A DNA stretch of 64,000 nucleotides from an uncultured Helicobacter sp. (GTDB lineage Bacteria; Campylobacterota; Campylobacteria; Campylobacterales; Helicobacteraceae), in assembly GCF_937893305.1 (NCBI RefSeq), contig NZ_CALBGN010000020.1, forward strand, positions 62,001-126,000. The letters are read 5' to 3'. Below are positions 40,614 to 49,910 of this stretch, in pieces. Positions within the stretch are counted from its first letter, which is position 1; each line of letters begins with the position of its first letter. The notes beneath the pieces are model-generated. The model saw nothing but the letters and a program-made list of their open reading frames with translations, had not been told where the DNA came from and ran no database searches. Made by a program: the position numbers and the translations under genes.

Positions 40614-41453
40614 TTAAAGATTATTTTCTAAAAGATTTTGTTCTTGCATTGCTTGATAAATGTCATCATATGCCCTAAATTCCCTTTCTCCCACTTTAAC
40701 CCAAGTATTTAATCCCTCCATTTGCATCATTTTTGCAATGACAGGATTGTCTTTTTGGGTATTTTGACTAAGCAACATCTGACTAAAGGAATCTGCAAGA
40801 CTAGAATCAAAATCCGACAAAATAGAAAAATTACAATGACAATATCCTGGACTACTCCAGAAGCTTTCAATATCTGGATAGCTCCCCTCTTCTAGGATTC
40901 TAATCCAAGTGCTGGAGCCAATACTTCCAGCATCCAACTCACCTTTTTTAATTGCCTTCAAAAGATCAAACTCACTTCTACCTGTATCTCCGTGTTTGCC
41001 CACATCGCTATTATAACGCACAATGGAGAGTTGAGAATCTAAACCACCTTGTTCTTTTTGCAGATAATACAAGGGCATAATTGCTGCTTGAGCGGAATCC
41101 ATAGAGCCTAGTCCAAATCTTTTACCAACTAAATCAGCAAGATTTTGGATTCCACTTCCCTTTTTACAAACAAATTTCGTTGTAAAATCTATATCCGTAT
41201 CGCGCATAACCAGCGCGCTTGCCTTGCCTCCTGTCGCATGCAAAGTGCGAATCCACGCTACATTTGTATTCCACGCAATATCAATATGCCCCTTTAACAG
41301 CGCATCAACTTGCCTTTCATAATTACTAAATAGCACATAATCTAGTTTAATGCCAAAAGTCTTTGCATTTTCATTTGCATAATCCCTAATAATATCCCAA
41401 ATAGGCACAACCTTTGGGTCATACGCAACCGCTCCTAAAAGTAATGTTTGCAT
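40614..41453 (-). CDS. PhnD-like phosphate/phosphonate-binding protein without signal peptide
   Basis: The 279-residue protein has the PhnD/TauA-type periplasmic-binding fold signatures: an early LGAVAYDPK, HIDIAWNTNVAWI, then DLVGKRFGLGSMDSAQAAIMPLYYL and GELDAGSIGSSTW, where phosphonate binders hold the ligand. It begins directly with the first beta strand and has no signal peptide, so it is probably cytoplasmic and not part of an ABC importer. It is third in an operon after a diiron-type and a flavoprotein gene. It may bind the substrate of those enzymes. The ligand is unknown. Confidence 0.7.
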   Translation of the reverse strand: MQTLLLGAVAYDPKVVPIWDIIRDYANENAKTFGIKLDYVLFSNYERQVDALLKGHIDIAWNTNVAWIRTLHATGGKASALVMRDTDIDFTTKFVCKKGSGIQNLADLVGKRFGLGSMDSAQAAIMPLYYLQKEQGGLDSQLSIVRYNSDVGKHGDTGRSEFDLLKAIKKGELDAGSIGSSTWIRILEEGSYPDIESFWSSPGYCHCNFSILSDFDSSLADSFSQMLLSQNTQKDNPVIAKMMQMEGLNTWVKVGEREFRAYDDIYQAMQEQNLLENNL

Positions 41454-41462
41454 AGTTTTCCT

Positions 41463-42587
41463 TTATTTTGCAATCGCATTACCTAGCCATACCTTTAACA
41501 CATCAAGACTAGGTGCCATAACTTGTGAAGCAAGCGCATCACGCATATAGCGTTCAAGTGGCAAAAGCTTGCTATATGCCTTACCTCCACCTAAACGCAT
41601 TGCAAGAGTGCAGACATCTAAGACATTATGTGTTGCATTAATGCGCGAAGCAAAGATTTTTACAACCGCATCATCAGCACCTTTATCAAAGCTACTTGCC
41701 GCATCAAGTGCTAATGCAATTCCACTTTGAACCTTAGCATACATATCAGCTAAGTGGATTTTCACAAGCTCCACATCACTAAGAGAAGTTTTATTTGTGT
41801 ATTGTCTTTTCTTTGTATGGTTTAACGCGCAATCATACGCCGCTTTTGCAAGTCCGCTATACACTGCTGCAAGTCCAGTAATAAAATGCATTAAAACAGC
41901 CCCAGCAGCACTCTCCCCGTCTCCTTCTTTACCCACTCTTAAATGCTCACTCACACGCACACCATTATATTGCACAGGCTTTGAAGCATTACCACGCATT
42001 CCAAGACCATTCCATACATTTTCTTCGTGCAAAAGATTGTTAGAATCCTTATGCACAAGCCAAATATTTTTTGCACCTTGATTAATGCAGGAATTTGTAT
42101 AAGTTAGATAATAATCCGCATTTTGCGCAGAAGTTACAAAGCTCTTTCGCCCCTTTAGGATTCTATCTTCACCATTCACTTCTTCTGTAATATCAGGCTC
42201 TCCAAAATGTGTCCCAGAGCCACTTTCACTAAAGGCAAGAGCAAAGGCAATCTCCCCTTTAGCAACCTTTGGCAAAAACTCTTGCTTTAGCTCATCAGAA
42301 CCGCTCGCGCAAAGCCCCGCCACAGAAGTATTGTGCATCATATAGCAAAGTGCTGTTGTAGCACAATATTGTGCCAAAGCATAGCAAACCTGAGTATGTT
42401 CAAAGTTTCCGCCACCTAAACCGCCATATTCCTTTGGCACTAAAAGCCCCATATAACCCTTTTGTTTTAAGGCATCATAAGCAGATTTTGGAAACTTTCC
42501 TTGCAAATCAGCATCTTGTGTAACAGGTGCGACAAACTCCGCTCCAAAGGCAAGTGTGGAATCCAAAAGTGTTTCTTTTTCTAGCAT
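41463..42587 (-). CDS. acyl-CoA-dehydrogenase-fold flavoprotein
   Basis: A 374-residue member of the acyl-CoA dehydrogenase superfamily: PKEYGGLGGG in the N-terminal helical domain, FALAFSESGSGTHFGEPD and the WNGLGMRGNASKPV beta-domain segment, then C-terminal helices with RLGGGKAY. The usual catalytic Glu segment near the end is replaced by MAPSLDVLKVWLG, so it could be a flavin monooxygenase of the DszC/SfnB kind or act on a non-CoA substrate. It lies ten bases upstream of the PhnD-like gene. Substrate unknown. Confidence 0.75.
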   Translation of the reverse strand: MLEKETLLDSTLAFGAEFVAPVTQDADLQGKFPKSAYDALKQKGYMGLLVPKEYGGLGGGNFEHTQVCYALAQYCATTALCYMMHNTSVAGLCASGSDELKQEFLPKVAKGEIAFALAFSESGSGTHFGEPDITEEVNGEDRILKGRKSFVTSAQNADYYLTYTNSCINQGAKNIWLVHKDSNNLLHEENVWNGLGMRGNASKPVQYNGVRVSEHLRVGKEGDGESAAGAVLMHFITGLAAVYSGLAKAAYDCALNHTKKRQYTNKTSLSDVELVKIHLADMYAKVQSGIALALDAASSFDKGADDAVVKIFASRINATHNVLDVCTLAMRLGGGKAYSKLLPLERYMRDALASQVMAPSLDVLKVWLGNAIAK

Positions 42588-42671
42588 TTAAGCTCCTTTT
42601 TTTGTTAATAATCTCACGGATTTTAAGGATAAACCCTTTGTGATAGCGCAAATTGCGCCACCAAAAAAGAT

Positions 42672-43847
42672 TCACATAAAGTTTGGTGTATGTGCCTTGC
42701 TTAACTCCCTTGCAAGCTCTTCATCAATTCTGCACTCTATCAAGCGTTTTGTGCGATTTTTTTCCATTTTTTTCTTTAACTCTTCTAAGGCTTCAAATCC
42801 TCTTTTTATAGCATTTGGAGAATTTCCACCACCAGCAATTACAGCTAATGATTCCAATAAAAGCGTAGATTCCCCACTTAATTCATCTAAATAACTTCTC
42901 CGCTCTAACACAGAGCGTTTTAAAAGCGCGATTTTGTTAGGATTTGCGCTTAAACCTTGCTTAATATGTGCCATTCCATAGGCAACATGACGCATTTCAT
43001 CTTTTCTTGCAAGGCGCAAAAGCTTTTTTGTCGGCGCATCAGGGATATGCTCTTCTAAAAAATGTAACAAATCTACAAAAGTCCCCTCCCCCATAATGTG
43101 CAACAAAAAGCTAGAAACAAAGTAATTTTTTTCTTTAAAAAGCGTATAAAGGCTTTGCTGAGTAGTTAGCGTGGAGTATTGAAGCCCTAAACCTGTGGCT
43201 TTTGCACGCTTAATGAAAACTTCAATATGCCTTGCTTCATCACCGATAATACTAGAGAGAAGTAAAGGCACCTCTGTGTAATAAGGCGAAACTTTTGGTA
43301 AGAATTTTGCGGGCACATAAAGGGCGGAAAACTCATTTTCTACGAGATAAGTCATAACTTGCGAAATGGCAAATTCTAAGGATTTATCATAAGTTGGAAT
43401 CGCACCCCACTCAATCTCACTTGTTGCATTCCATTGTGCCGCTTTAGAGTCTTCATAAAGACGTGTTAGATTCTCACTCCAAACGCTCTCTTTGTGGCTT
43501 AACATAAAGTCATACTCTGGGCTTGCAATCTGTGGTATAGAATCCCTAGCACTTAGCCCAAAATTACTTGGCGCAAGAGACAAGATAGAATCGGTTTTTA
43601 AAGGCGTGAAAGCATTTTTAGATTGCTTTTGAAGCGTGTAGCTAAAGCAATGCTTTAAATGGGTTTTTTGAATAAACTTTTCGCCCTTTAAACGGCACCA
43701 CGCATCAAGCTCGGACTCTAAATTATCAAAATCACTTACCACTTCAAGCGTTGCATTCTCCAAAGCAAGTAAAAACGCATTTTCAAGGCGCATAAAAAAG
43801 AGTTTTCCCAAAGGAATCTCTCCCATAAAAATTGTATTTGTAGACAT
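42672..43847 (-). CDS. TusA-like domain fused to a ferritin-like diiron protein
   Basis: The 391-residue protein has an N-terminal segment (about 10-60) with ALENATLEVVSDFDNLESELDAWCR, similar to TusA/SirA sulfur-carrier folds, but without the CPxP motif. The C-terminal part (about 105-330) is helical with a diiron pattern: E172, E204/H207 (DEARH), E254 and E284/H287 (DEMRH). Such proteins can be oxygenases. It is the first gene of the operon with the flavoprotein 84 bases downstream and the PhnD-like gene. I do not recognise a named family. Confidence 0.65.
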   Translation of the reverse strand: MSTNTIFMGEIPLGKLFFMRLENAFLLALENATLEVVSDFDNLESELDAWCRLKGEKFIQKTHLKHCFSYTLQKQSKNAFTPLKTDSILSLAPSNFGLSARDSIPQIASPEYDFMLSHKESVWSENLTRLYEDSKAAQWNATSEIEWGAIPTYDKSLEFAISQVMTYLVENEFSALYVPAKFLPKVSPYYTEVPLLLSSIIGDEARHIEVFIKRAKATGLGLQYSTLTTQQSLYTLFKEKNYFVSSFLLHIMGEGTFVDLLHFLEEHIPDAPTKKLLRLARKDEMRHVAYGMAHIKQGLSANPNKIALLKRSVLERRSYLDELSGESTLLLESLAVIAGGGNSPNAIKRGFEALEELKKKMEKNRTKRLIECRIDEELARELSKAHTPNFM

Positions 43848-44109
43848 TCTTGACTTTTAAATAGTATTGTAGCATTGAGCTATGGACTTTTCACACGGAA
43901 AATACACAGCATAAAGCAGTGATAAGGTTGGGATTATAGCATAAATTAATTTTATTGTATAGTCAAATTTTTTTAAAAATATAGATTCTTGCATAAAAAT
44001 TTAATAAAGTGAATCTAAGAATAGCAATAAAACTAATTAGAAATTTAAAATCAACAAAACTTAGCAAATTTATCAGAGAATGTTTTTGATTAGAAGAATT
44101 GAAAAAAAA

Positions 44110-45774
44110 TTATTTGTTTGGATAATTTTCTTTTATTTCTTTAATTTCATCTCTTAACTTATTTAATTGTGATCGCATTAAACGCGCATGCTCCATAAAT
44201 TTCACAGAGGTAATTTTTCTATCTTGTTTTATCTCTGTTAGCTCATTATCCATTTTTGCAACATAACGCATTAATGCATCAAAATCTTCTCTTAAATCTT
44301 CAGTTTTTTTATGGTCTTTAGTTTCTTGTTCTTCTTTGTGTTCTTGCTTAGATACTCCAAAGTCTAGGCTTATAGCATTAATGCTACAATATTCTACTTC
44401 TAAAACCCTATGATCATCGTGCAAAATTGCTTGATGTTCAATGCTTTTTGGGATTAGGTATGCATTATTGCTGATATTTTCTATCTTCTTAAAGTTCTCA
44501 CAATCATACACAACAAATCTTTCAAAAATCCTATTAAATCTAGCATATTCCGCCCTAGCACTACAAATTTCATCTTTGTCTATAAAAACTGGATTTTTTA
44601 TTTTGCCTTGCGTTTTTGCACATTTAGAGTCATCCAAAAAGCGATATTCAAATTTCTCTAATCCCCTGCATTCTTCGATACTATCTACCTTAAAGCCTAG
44701 TTTATAGACAATATTATCAAGCATTGCAAGGGTGTTATTAACTCCAATTGCTTGATATAAGAGATTTGGACTTTGTGTTGCCAAAATGTATTCAAAACGA
44801 CTTTCTCTACATACAGAAACTTCAGGTATAGAATCTACATTAATGATTTTATGCGCTTCATCTAAAAACACAGTAACTCCCAATAAATCATCAAAATGCC
44901 TTAACTCTAAACGCTTTTGCAAAAGATCTGATAAACGCACATTAAAGAAGTTTGATAGCATTAAGCCTAAATTCTCCACATAAATTATCACAATTTTTCC
45001 CACATCAAAATAATTATTACTCCAAAATCTACCTTGATTGATATTTAGATGTTTAGCAAAATCAGAAATAAGATTTTTTAAATGTTCTTGAACTCCCTTA
45101 TTTCCTGTTCCTGGTTCTGTTTTTTCTAAACTAGAATACTCCTTTAAAAGATTACTACAAAGCTGTAATTTCTTTATTTTGGTTAGCAACATAAAATTCT
45201 CTTGATATACTTCTTTCTGCTTACAAACAAATTGATAAATCCTTTGAATATCTTCATAAAGCTTCTTTAAATTTTCAATAGACAAGCATTCATTAATCTC
45301 GCAAAAACTCACTATTTCTTTATAATTTATCAAAAAAGATTCCATTAAGGAGTCCTTTTTAAAAAGGGCAAAAATTTTTAAACTCTCAAAAACCGCTTTA
45401 AAGAGATTTTTTGCGCTTTGATTCCAATAATTATCCCTTTCACTATCAAATCTAGCAAACCAAATATCAATTTGCTTTTCAGTGGCTCCGTCTAAAAGAT
45501 TAATGCTTTCCCCAAAGTCCGTCCCAATCTCTATTATATCTTGCAAACGATTATGTTTTCTAGCAAGTGCTTTTACCATTCCTTCAAAATTGCTTTTATA
45601 CGCATAGACAATCACACTTTGCCCGCTTTTGATTCTATCTTCTAAATTTGGCAAAATAAAACCTGTTGTTTTACCCATACCAGTTTGACCAAAACAAATC
45701 GCGCTTGTAAATTCTCTAGGAATAATAATTTGATCTTTAAAATCATTAAGATGATCTTGCACAAAACCAATCAT
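44110..45774 (-). CDS. solitary VirD4/TraG-like ATPase
   Basis: A 554-residue P-loop ATPase with Walker A GQTGMGKTT at 29-37, Walker B VTVFLDEAHKI and a following LATQSPN sensor region, the layout of type IV coupling proteins (TraD/TraG/VirD4) and HerA-like DNA pumps. It has no N-terminal membrane segments, unlike true coupling proteins. The C-terminal 80 residues are charged and coiled-coil-like. No mobilisation or secretion genes are near. It may be a remnant of an integrated element or a DNA-handling or defence ATPase. Confidence 0.65.
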   Translation of the reverse strand: MIGFVQDHLNDFKDQIIIPREFTSAICFGQTGMGKTTGFILPNLEDRIKSGQSVIVYAYKSNFEGMVKALARKHNRLQDIIEIGTDFGESINLLDGATEKQIDIWFARFDSERDNYWNQSAKNLFKAVFESLKIFALFKKDSLMESFLINYKEIVSFCEINECLSIENLKKLYEDIQRIYQFVCKQKEVYQENFMLLTKIKKLQLCSNLLKEYSSLEKTEPGTGNKGVQEHLKNLISDFAKHLNINQGRFWSNNYFDVGKIVIIYVENLGLMLSNFFNVRLSDLLQKRLELRHFDDLLGVTVFLDEAHKIINVDSIPEVSVCRESRFEYILATQSPNLLYQAIGVNNTLAMLDNIVYKLGFKVDSIEECRGLEKFEYRFLDDSKCAKTQGKIKNPVFIDKDEICSARAEYARFNRIFERFVVYDCENFKKIENISNNAYLIPKSIEHQAILHDDHRVLEVEYCSINAISLDFGVSKQEHKEEQETKDHKKTEDLREDFDALMRYVAKMDNELTEIKQDRKITSVKFMEHARLMRSQLNKLRDEIKEIKENYPNK

Positions 45775-45940
45775 TAAAATAGCTCCTTAATACCTTATAA
45801 AACACTTTTCATTAAAAGCGTAAATATATCCAATATTCTCTAAACTCCTGCATAAACTCAGTTTAATTTCTTGAAAAATTATGTTTTTTTAGATAGAATT
45901 AAGGTTTTTTAAACTTTATTAAGTATAAGGCTATCCAAAA

Positions 45941-47020
45941 ATGAAAATTTTTTATCTTTTGCTTTGTTTGCTAACTTTCATTACTTCCGCTTTCGCGCAA
46001 TTTAATGATTTAGATTACGATATGCGCAACGAAGAAGTGTTAAAAACTTTTGATGTAGAACCAGAGTTTTTAAACGACGCTTACTTTCTCGATGTTAGAA
46101 ACACATTTTTTGGCGATACGCACCAAAATTATTTGCTTGCAAAATTTAAAGATGGGCAAGAATTTATCCCAACACTAAAAGAAATGTTTCTAAAAGAAGG
46201 AATCCCGCAAGAGTTTTTATATCTTGCAATGATAGAATCTGGATTTTCTCTTACTGCAAAATCTAACAAACGCGCAATTGGAATGTGGCAGTTTATGCCA
46301 AAAACTGCACAATCACTAGGACTTACTATTAATAGTCAAATTGATGAACGCAAAGACCCTATTAAATCCACACAAGCAGCCATTACCTATCTAAAATATC
46401 TAAAAGCTTCTTTTGGTAAGTGGTATCTAGCCGCCATTGCTTATAATTGTGGAGATGGACGTTTAAGAAAAGCCATACAAGAAGCCAAAAGCGATTCTCT
46501 AAATGTGCTATTAGATCCTGATGCAAAGTATATTCCCCTAGAAAGCAGAATGTATATCCGAAAAATTTTATCGGTTTCTTTACTATTTCATAATATAGAC
46601 ACATTAAAAACAAATGATTATGATTATTTTTTAAATCGCGGAGCAAATTCTCTTCTAGCAACTATTGAAGTAGCCCCTGCTACACCACTTAGTAAGATTG
46701 CCGCTAAAGCCGGAATTCCTTTAAGCGAGCTAAAACGCTATAATCCGCAGTTTAAACGCGCAATCACTCCAACATTTTCTAGAACTTACAGCGTGCATAT
46801 TCCTTATCAATTTCTGGCACATTATAAAGAAAACACTCAAAATCAAGACATCAAAATAAGACCCTATCTTGTTCATCGCGTAGGAAAGGGAGAAACAATG
46901 TATTCTATCGCAAAACGCTATGGTATTCCAAGCAAACAAATCGCACAATACAATGGAATCTCAAATAGCAATACGCTTTCTATTAATCAAGAAATTGTGA
47001 TTCCATTAAACAGAGGTTAA
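45941..47020 (+). CDS. mltD: membrane-bound lytic transglycosylase D-like with LysM
   Basis: A 359-residue periplasmic enzyme cleaving peptidoglycan glycan strands. It has a signal peptide (about 1-19), an SLT domain with catalytic Glu in LAMIESGF and the GMWQFMPKTAQSLGL motif (about 80-200), and a C-terminal LysM wall-binding repeat with HRVGKGETMYSIAKRYGI. It is the first of a long envelope operon and lies one base from rlpA. AAGG is present a little upstream. Confidence 0.9.
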   Translation: MKIFYLLLCLLTFITSAFAQFNDLDYDMRNEEVLKTFDVEPEFLNDAYFLDVRNTFFGDTHQNYLLAKFKDGQEFIPTLKEMFLKEGIPQEFLYLAMIESGFSLTAKSNKRAIGMWQFMPKTAQSLGLTINSQIDERKDPIKSTQAAITYLKYLKASFGKWYLAAIAYNCGDGRLRKAIQEAKSDSLNVLLDPDAKYIPLESRMYIRKILSVSLLFHNIDTLKTNDYDYFLNRGANSLLATIEVAPATPLSKIAAKAGIPLSELKRYNPQFKRAITPTFSRTYSVHIPYQFLAHYKENTQNQDIKIRPYLVHRVGKGETMYSIAKRYGIPSKQIAQYNGISNSNTLSINQEIVIPLNRG

Positions 47021-47021
47021 A

Positions 47022-47840
47022 ATGCAAATTGTTGGAATCTTTTTTAAGGTTTTCTTGGGGGCTTTTATAGCGCTTTTGCTTGGTTGTGGTTCTAAAGGAA
47101 CAAATATTCCCTATAATGGTGGTGCGCCAAATTATGGCACAATGAATAATAGCGCGCAATCCCAAAAAGCCACAATGCGTCCTTATCAAATCAATGGAAA
47201 ATGGTATTATCCAACAACCGTAACGCTAGGTGAAAGCTATGACGGAATTGCAAGTTGGTATGGTCCAAAATTCCACGGCAAAAAAACTTCTAACGGAGAA
47301 ACTTATAGTATGTATGCACACACTGCGGCACATAAAACCTTGCCAATGAATACAATCGTGCGTGTAACAAGTAAAGAAAATGGGCGTTCAACCATTGTGC
47401 GCATTAATGATAGAGGTCCCTTTGTTGCAGGCAGAATCATTGATTTATCCAAAAGTGCTGCACAAGATATTAATATGATGGCAAAAGGCACAGCGCGTGT
47501 GCGCGTAGAAGTAATTGGTTTTAATGGTGCAATCTCTAATGCCCTACCACTCAATCAAGAAACCATTGCGCGCAGTGAATACAAAGTTGCTACCACACAA
47601 AAGACAATACAACTCTCACATTTTCTTGTTCAAATTGGTGCATTTAGGCGCAAAGAAGGTGCGCAAAGCTATCAAAATACTCACGCTAATCTTCACGGCT
47701 ATCAAGCCATTATCAAAGAATATATGCTTGATGGTGCGCCTATTTATCGCGTAATGCTAAGTGGATTTAAAAGCGAAGGAGAAGCAAGAGATTTTATTGC
47801 ATCACAAAAAATTGCAGGAGCATTTATTGCTACAGAATAA
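47022..47840 (+). CDS. rlpA: RlpA-family septal lipoprotein
   Basis: A 272-residue lipoprotein with lipobox LLLGC (Cys at about 22), a double-psi beta-barrel domain with GIASWYGPKFHGKKTSNGE and RINDRGPFVAGRIIDLS, and a C-terminal SPOR domain (FLVQIGAFRRKEGAQSYQ). RlpA proteins act on denuded glycan at the septum. It is one base after mltD and probably works with it. Confidence 0.93.
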   Translation: MQIVGIFFKVFLGAFIALLLGCGSKGTNIPYNGGAPNYGTMNNSAQSQKATMRPYQINGKWYYPTTVTLGESYDGIASWYGPKFHGKKTSNGETYSMYAHTAAHKTLPMNTIVRVTSKENGRSTIVRINDRGPFVAGRIIDLSKSAAQDINMMAKGTARVRVEVIGFNGAISNALPLNQETIARSEYKVATTQKTIQLSHFLVQIGAFRRKEGAQSYQNTHANLHGYQAIIKEYMLDGAPIYRVMLSGFKSEGEARDFIASQKIAGAFIATE

Positions 47841-47853
47841 CTAAGGTAAAACA

Positions 47854-48426
47854 ATGCAAACACTAACACGCACGACAAAAGAAACACAAATCACCGCTTC
47901 TTTAGAAGTCTATGGGAATGGTAATGGAGAAATTCAAAGTGGAATCGGATTTTTCAACCATATGTTAGAATCTTTTTGCAAGCACGCAAATTGGAATCTT
48001 AATCTTAGTTGCAAAGGAGATTTGGAAGTTGATTTTCATCACAGCGTAGAAGATTGTGGAATCGTCATTGGCACATTACTCAAACAAGCACTTTTTCCAA
48101 TTTGTCAAGTGGAAAGATTTGGAAATGCTAGTGTTGTGATGGACGAAGCTTGCGTGGAATGTGATTTAGACTTAAGCAATCGCCCTTTTTTAATTTATGA
48201 AGTCCCTATTAGTGGAAAAGTTGGAGAATTTGACTGCGAATTAGTTGAAGAGTTTTTTCGTGCTGTTGTGCAAAATGCTGGAATCTCTGCACATATTATT
48301 GCAAAAAGAGGCAAGAATCAACACCATTTAATTGAATCTTCTTTTAAAGCCTTTGCTGTTGCATTGCGTAGAGCTTGCACCAGAAACAATGCACTTGGAA
48401 TCCCTAGCACAAAGGGTGTGCTATGA
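47854..48426 (+). CDS. hisB: imidazoleglycerol-phosphate dehydratase
   Basis: A 190-residue monofunctional dehydratase of histidine synthesis. The two HHxxED motifs are visible: DFHHSVEDCGI near 67 and the later HHLIESSFKAFA near 150, binding manganese with the opening GIGFFNHMLESF. It is shorter than bifunctional HisB, so the phosphatase half is encoded elsewhere. It is inserted between rlpA and kdsC in an envelope operon, overlapping kdsC in ATGA. Confidence 0.95.
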   Translation: MQTLTRTTKETQITASLEVYGNGNGEIQSGIGFFNHMLESFCKHANWNLNLSCKGDLEVDFHHSVEDCGIVIGTLLKQALFPICQVERFGNASVVMDEACVECDLDLSNRPFLIYEVPISGKVGEFDCELVEEFFRAVVQNAGISAHIIAKRGKNQHHLIESSFKAFAVALRRACTRNNALGIPSTKGVL

Positions 48427-48917
48427 TTAAACTTATCGTTTTAGATGTTGATGGCACTTTAAGCGATGGAAGTATTATTTATAGTGATATAGGATCAGAA
48501 ATTAAAGCTTTTAATGTTAAAGATGGCTTAGGAATTGCTGCTTGGATTAGGCTTGGAAGGGAAGTTGCAATAATTACTGGGAGAGAATCTAAACTTGTAG
48601 AAAATCGTGCAAAAGAACTAAAAATCACCTACATTAAACAAGGAATCAAAGACAAAGCACAAGCTTTAAAAGAGATTGTAGCGCAAACAAAAATTTCTCT
48701 TAATGAAGTTGCAATTATTGGTGATGATTTAAATGATTTAAGTATGCTTAAACTTGTTAAGCACTCTTATGCACCAAAAGATGCAGCGAAACTTGTTAAG
48801 CAAAATGTGCGTAAAGTCTTAAAACAAAAAGGCGGCAAAGGTGCTGTGCGTGCAATGATTGACAACATTATTAAAAAAGAAAATTTAGAGGCAAAACTCT
48901 ATGAACTCTTTGTTTAA
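48423..48917 (+). CDS. kdsC: 3-deoxy-D-manno-octulosonate-8-phosphate phosphatase
   Basis: A 164-residue HAD-family phosphatase that dephosphorylates KDO 8-phosphate for the lipopolysaccharide core. The DVDGTLSDG nucleophile motif is at the N-terminus and GDDLNDLSML is motif IV. No cap domain is present, as in tetrameric KdsC. Overlaps hisB and lptC, so it is tightly coupled to lipopolysaccharide transport genes. Confidence 0.92.
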   Translation: MIKLIVLDVDGTLSDGSIIYSDIGSEIKAFNVKDGLGIAAWIRLGREVAIITGRESKLVENRAKELKITYIKQGIKDKAQALKEIVAQTKISLNEVAIIGDDLNDLSMLKLVKHSYAPKDAAKLVKQNVRKVLKQKGGKGAVRAMIDNIIKKENLEAKLYELFV

Positions 48918-49452
48918 TCCCTTAAAAACCTTCCAAAGTGCACAACTTGTAACTTTCTTTTTTATATTTTTATGTGGGTTTAGTATTGTTATGGTTTTGT
49001 TTTTAAGCATAAAGCACGCACGCATTACGCAAGCACAGCAAAATATTTCGCGCTTTGAAGTGTTTAACTTTGCATATTTTAAAATCACAGAAAATGGCGT
49101 AAATACTATAGCCAAAGGCAAAAAAGCAAAGGAAAACACAAACAAAGAAAGCGAGTTAGAATCTTTGGAAGTAAAAAATCTCAACAATAAAACTCCTGAA
49201 CTCTTGCAAGCTGACTTAGCACTTTATAACAATAAAGATATTTTTTTTTCACAAGGCGTTACCTATAAGCGTGATGCAACAAAAGTTTGGAGTGAGCAAG
49301 CGCGCTATTCTCCAGAATCTAAAAGCTTAGAAGGAGTTGGAGAGTTTATAATCTTAGATAAAAACTCCAAAATCCGCGGACGCAATCTTATCTATAAAAA
49401 CGAAAAAATCCATGCAACAAATATTTATGGAATCTTAAAGGAAAATCCATGA
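48901..49452 (+). CDS. lptC: lipopolysaccharide transport protein LptC
   Basis: A 183-residue protein with one N-terminal membrane segment (about 16-38) and a periplasmic part ending KIRGRNLIYKNEKIHATNIYG, the LptC-like beta-jellyroll end. It would bridge LptBFG and LptA. It overlaps kdsC by 17 bases and lptA by four. LptC is weakly conserved, so the call rests on size, topology and neighbours. Confidence 0.8.
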   Translation: MNSLFNPLKTFQSAQLVTFFFIFLCGFSIVMVLFLSIKHARITQAQQNISRFEVFNFAYFKITENGVNTIAKGKKAKENTNKESELESLEVKNLNNKTPELLQADLALYNNKDIFFSQGVTYKRDATKVWSEQARYSPESKSLEGVGEFIILDKNSKIRGRNLIYKNEKIHATNIYGILKENP

Positions 49453-49910
49453 AATTCTTAGTTGGAATCCTATTTTTAGGGCTTTTTGCGTTTGCAAATG
49501 AAATTGAAGTGAGTGCGCAAGAATTTATCGGCGATGAGAAAAAAAAGCTTACTCATTTAAAAGGAAATGTAGAAATCAAACGCGCAAAAGATCGTTTAGT
49601 TGCTAAAGAAGCCTTTGTATTTTTAGATTCCAACAATCGCCCTAACAAAATGCAAGCCATTGGTAATGTGCGTTTTTGGCTAGAATTAAAAGATGGACGT
49701 AAGATTGAAGGAGAATCTAATGAAGCATTGTATTTTCCAAGCACGCAAGAATATCAAATTTTAGGCAATGCAATCGTAAAGGAAATAGACAAAAACAATG
49801 TTGTTAGAGGCGATAAAATTATAGTCCGATACAAAGAAGGCTATATTAATGTTGTTGGCAATGGAAAAAAGCCTGCACGATTAATCTTTAAGTTAGATAA
49901 AGACAAATGA
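49449..49910 (+). CDS. lptA: lipopolysaccharide periplasmic bridge protein LptA
   Basis: A 153-residue OstA-fold protein with a signal peptide (about 1-16). KLTHLKGNVEIKRAKDRLVAKEAF, QAIGNVRFWLELKDG and NVVRGDKIIVRYKEG give the repeating beta strands that shuttle lipopolysaccharide between the membranes. Overlaps lptC and engB by four bases each. Confidence 0.9.
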   Translation: MKFLVGILFLGLFAFANEIEVSAQEFIGDEKKKLTHLKGNVEIKRAKDRLVAKEAFVFLDSNNRPNKMQAIGNVRFWLELKDGRKIEGESNEALYFPSTQEYQILGNAIVKEIDKNNVVRGDKIIVRYKEGYINVVGNGKKPARLIFKLDKDK

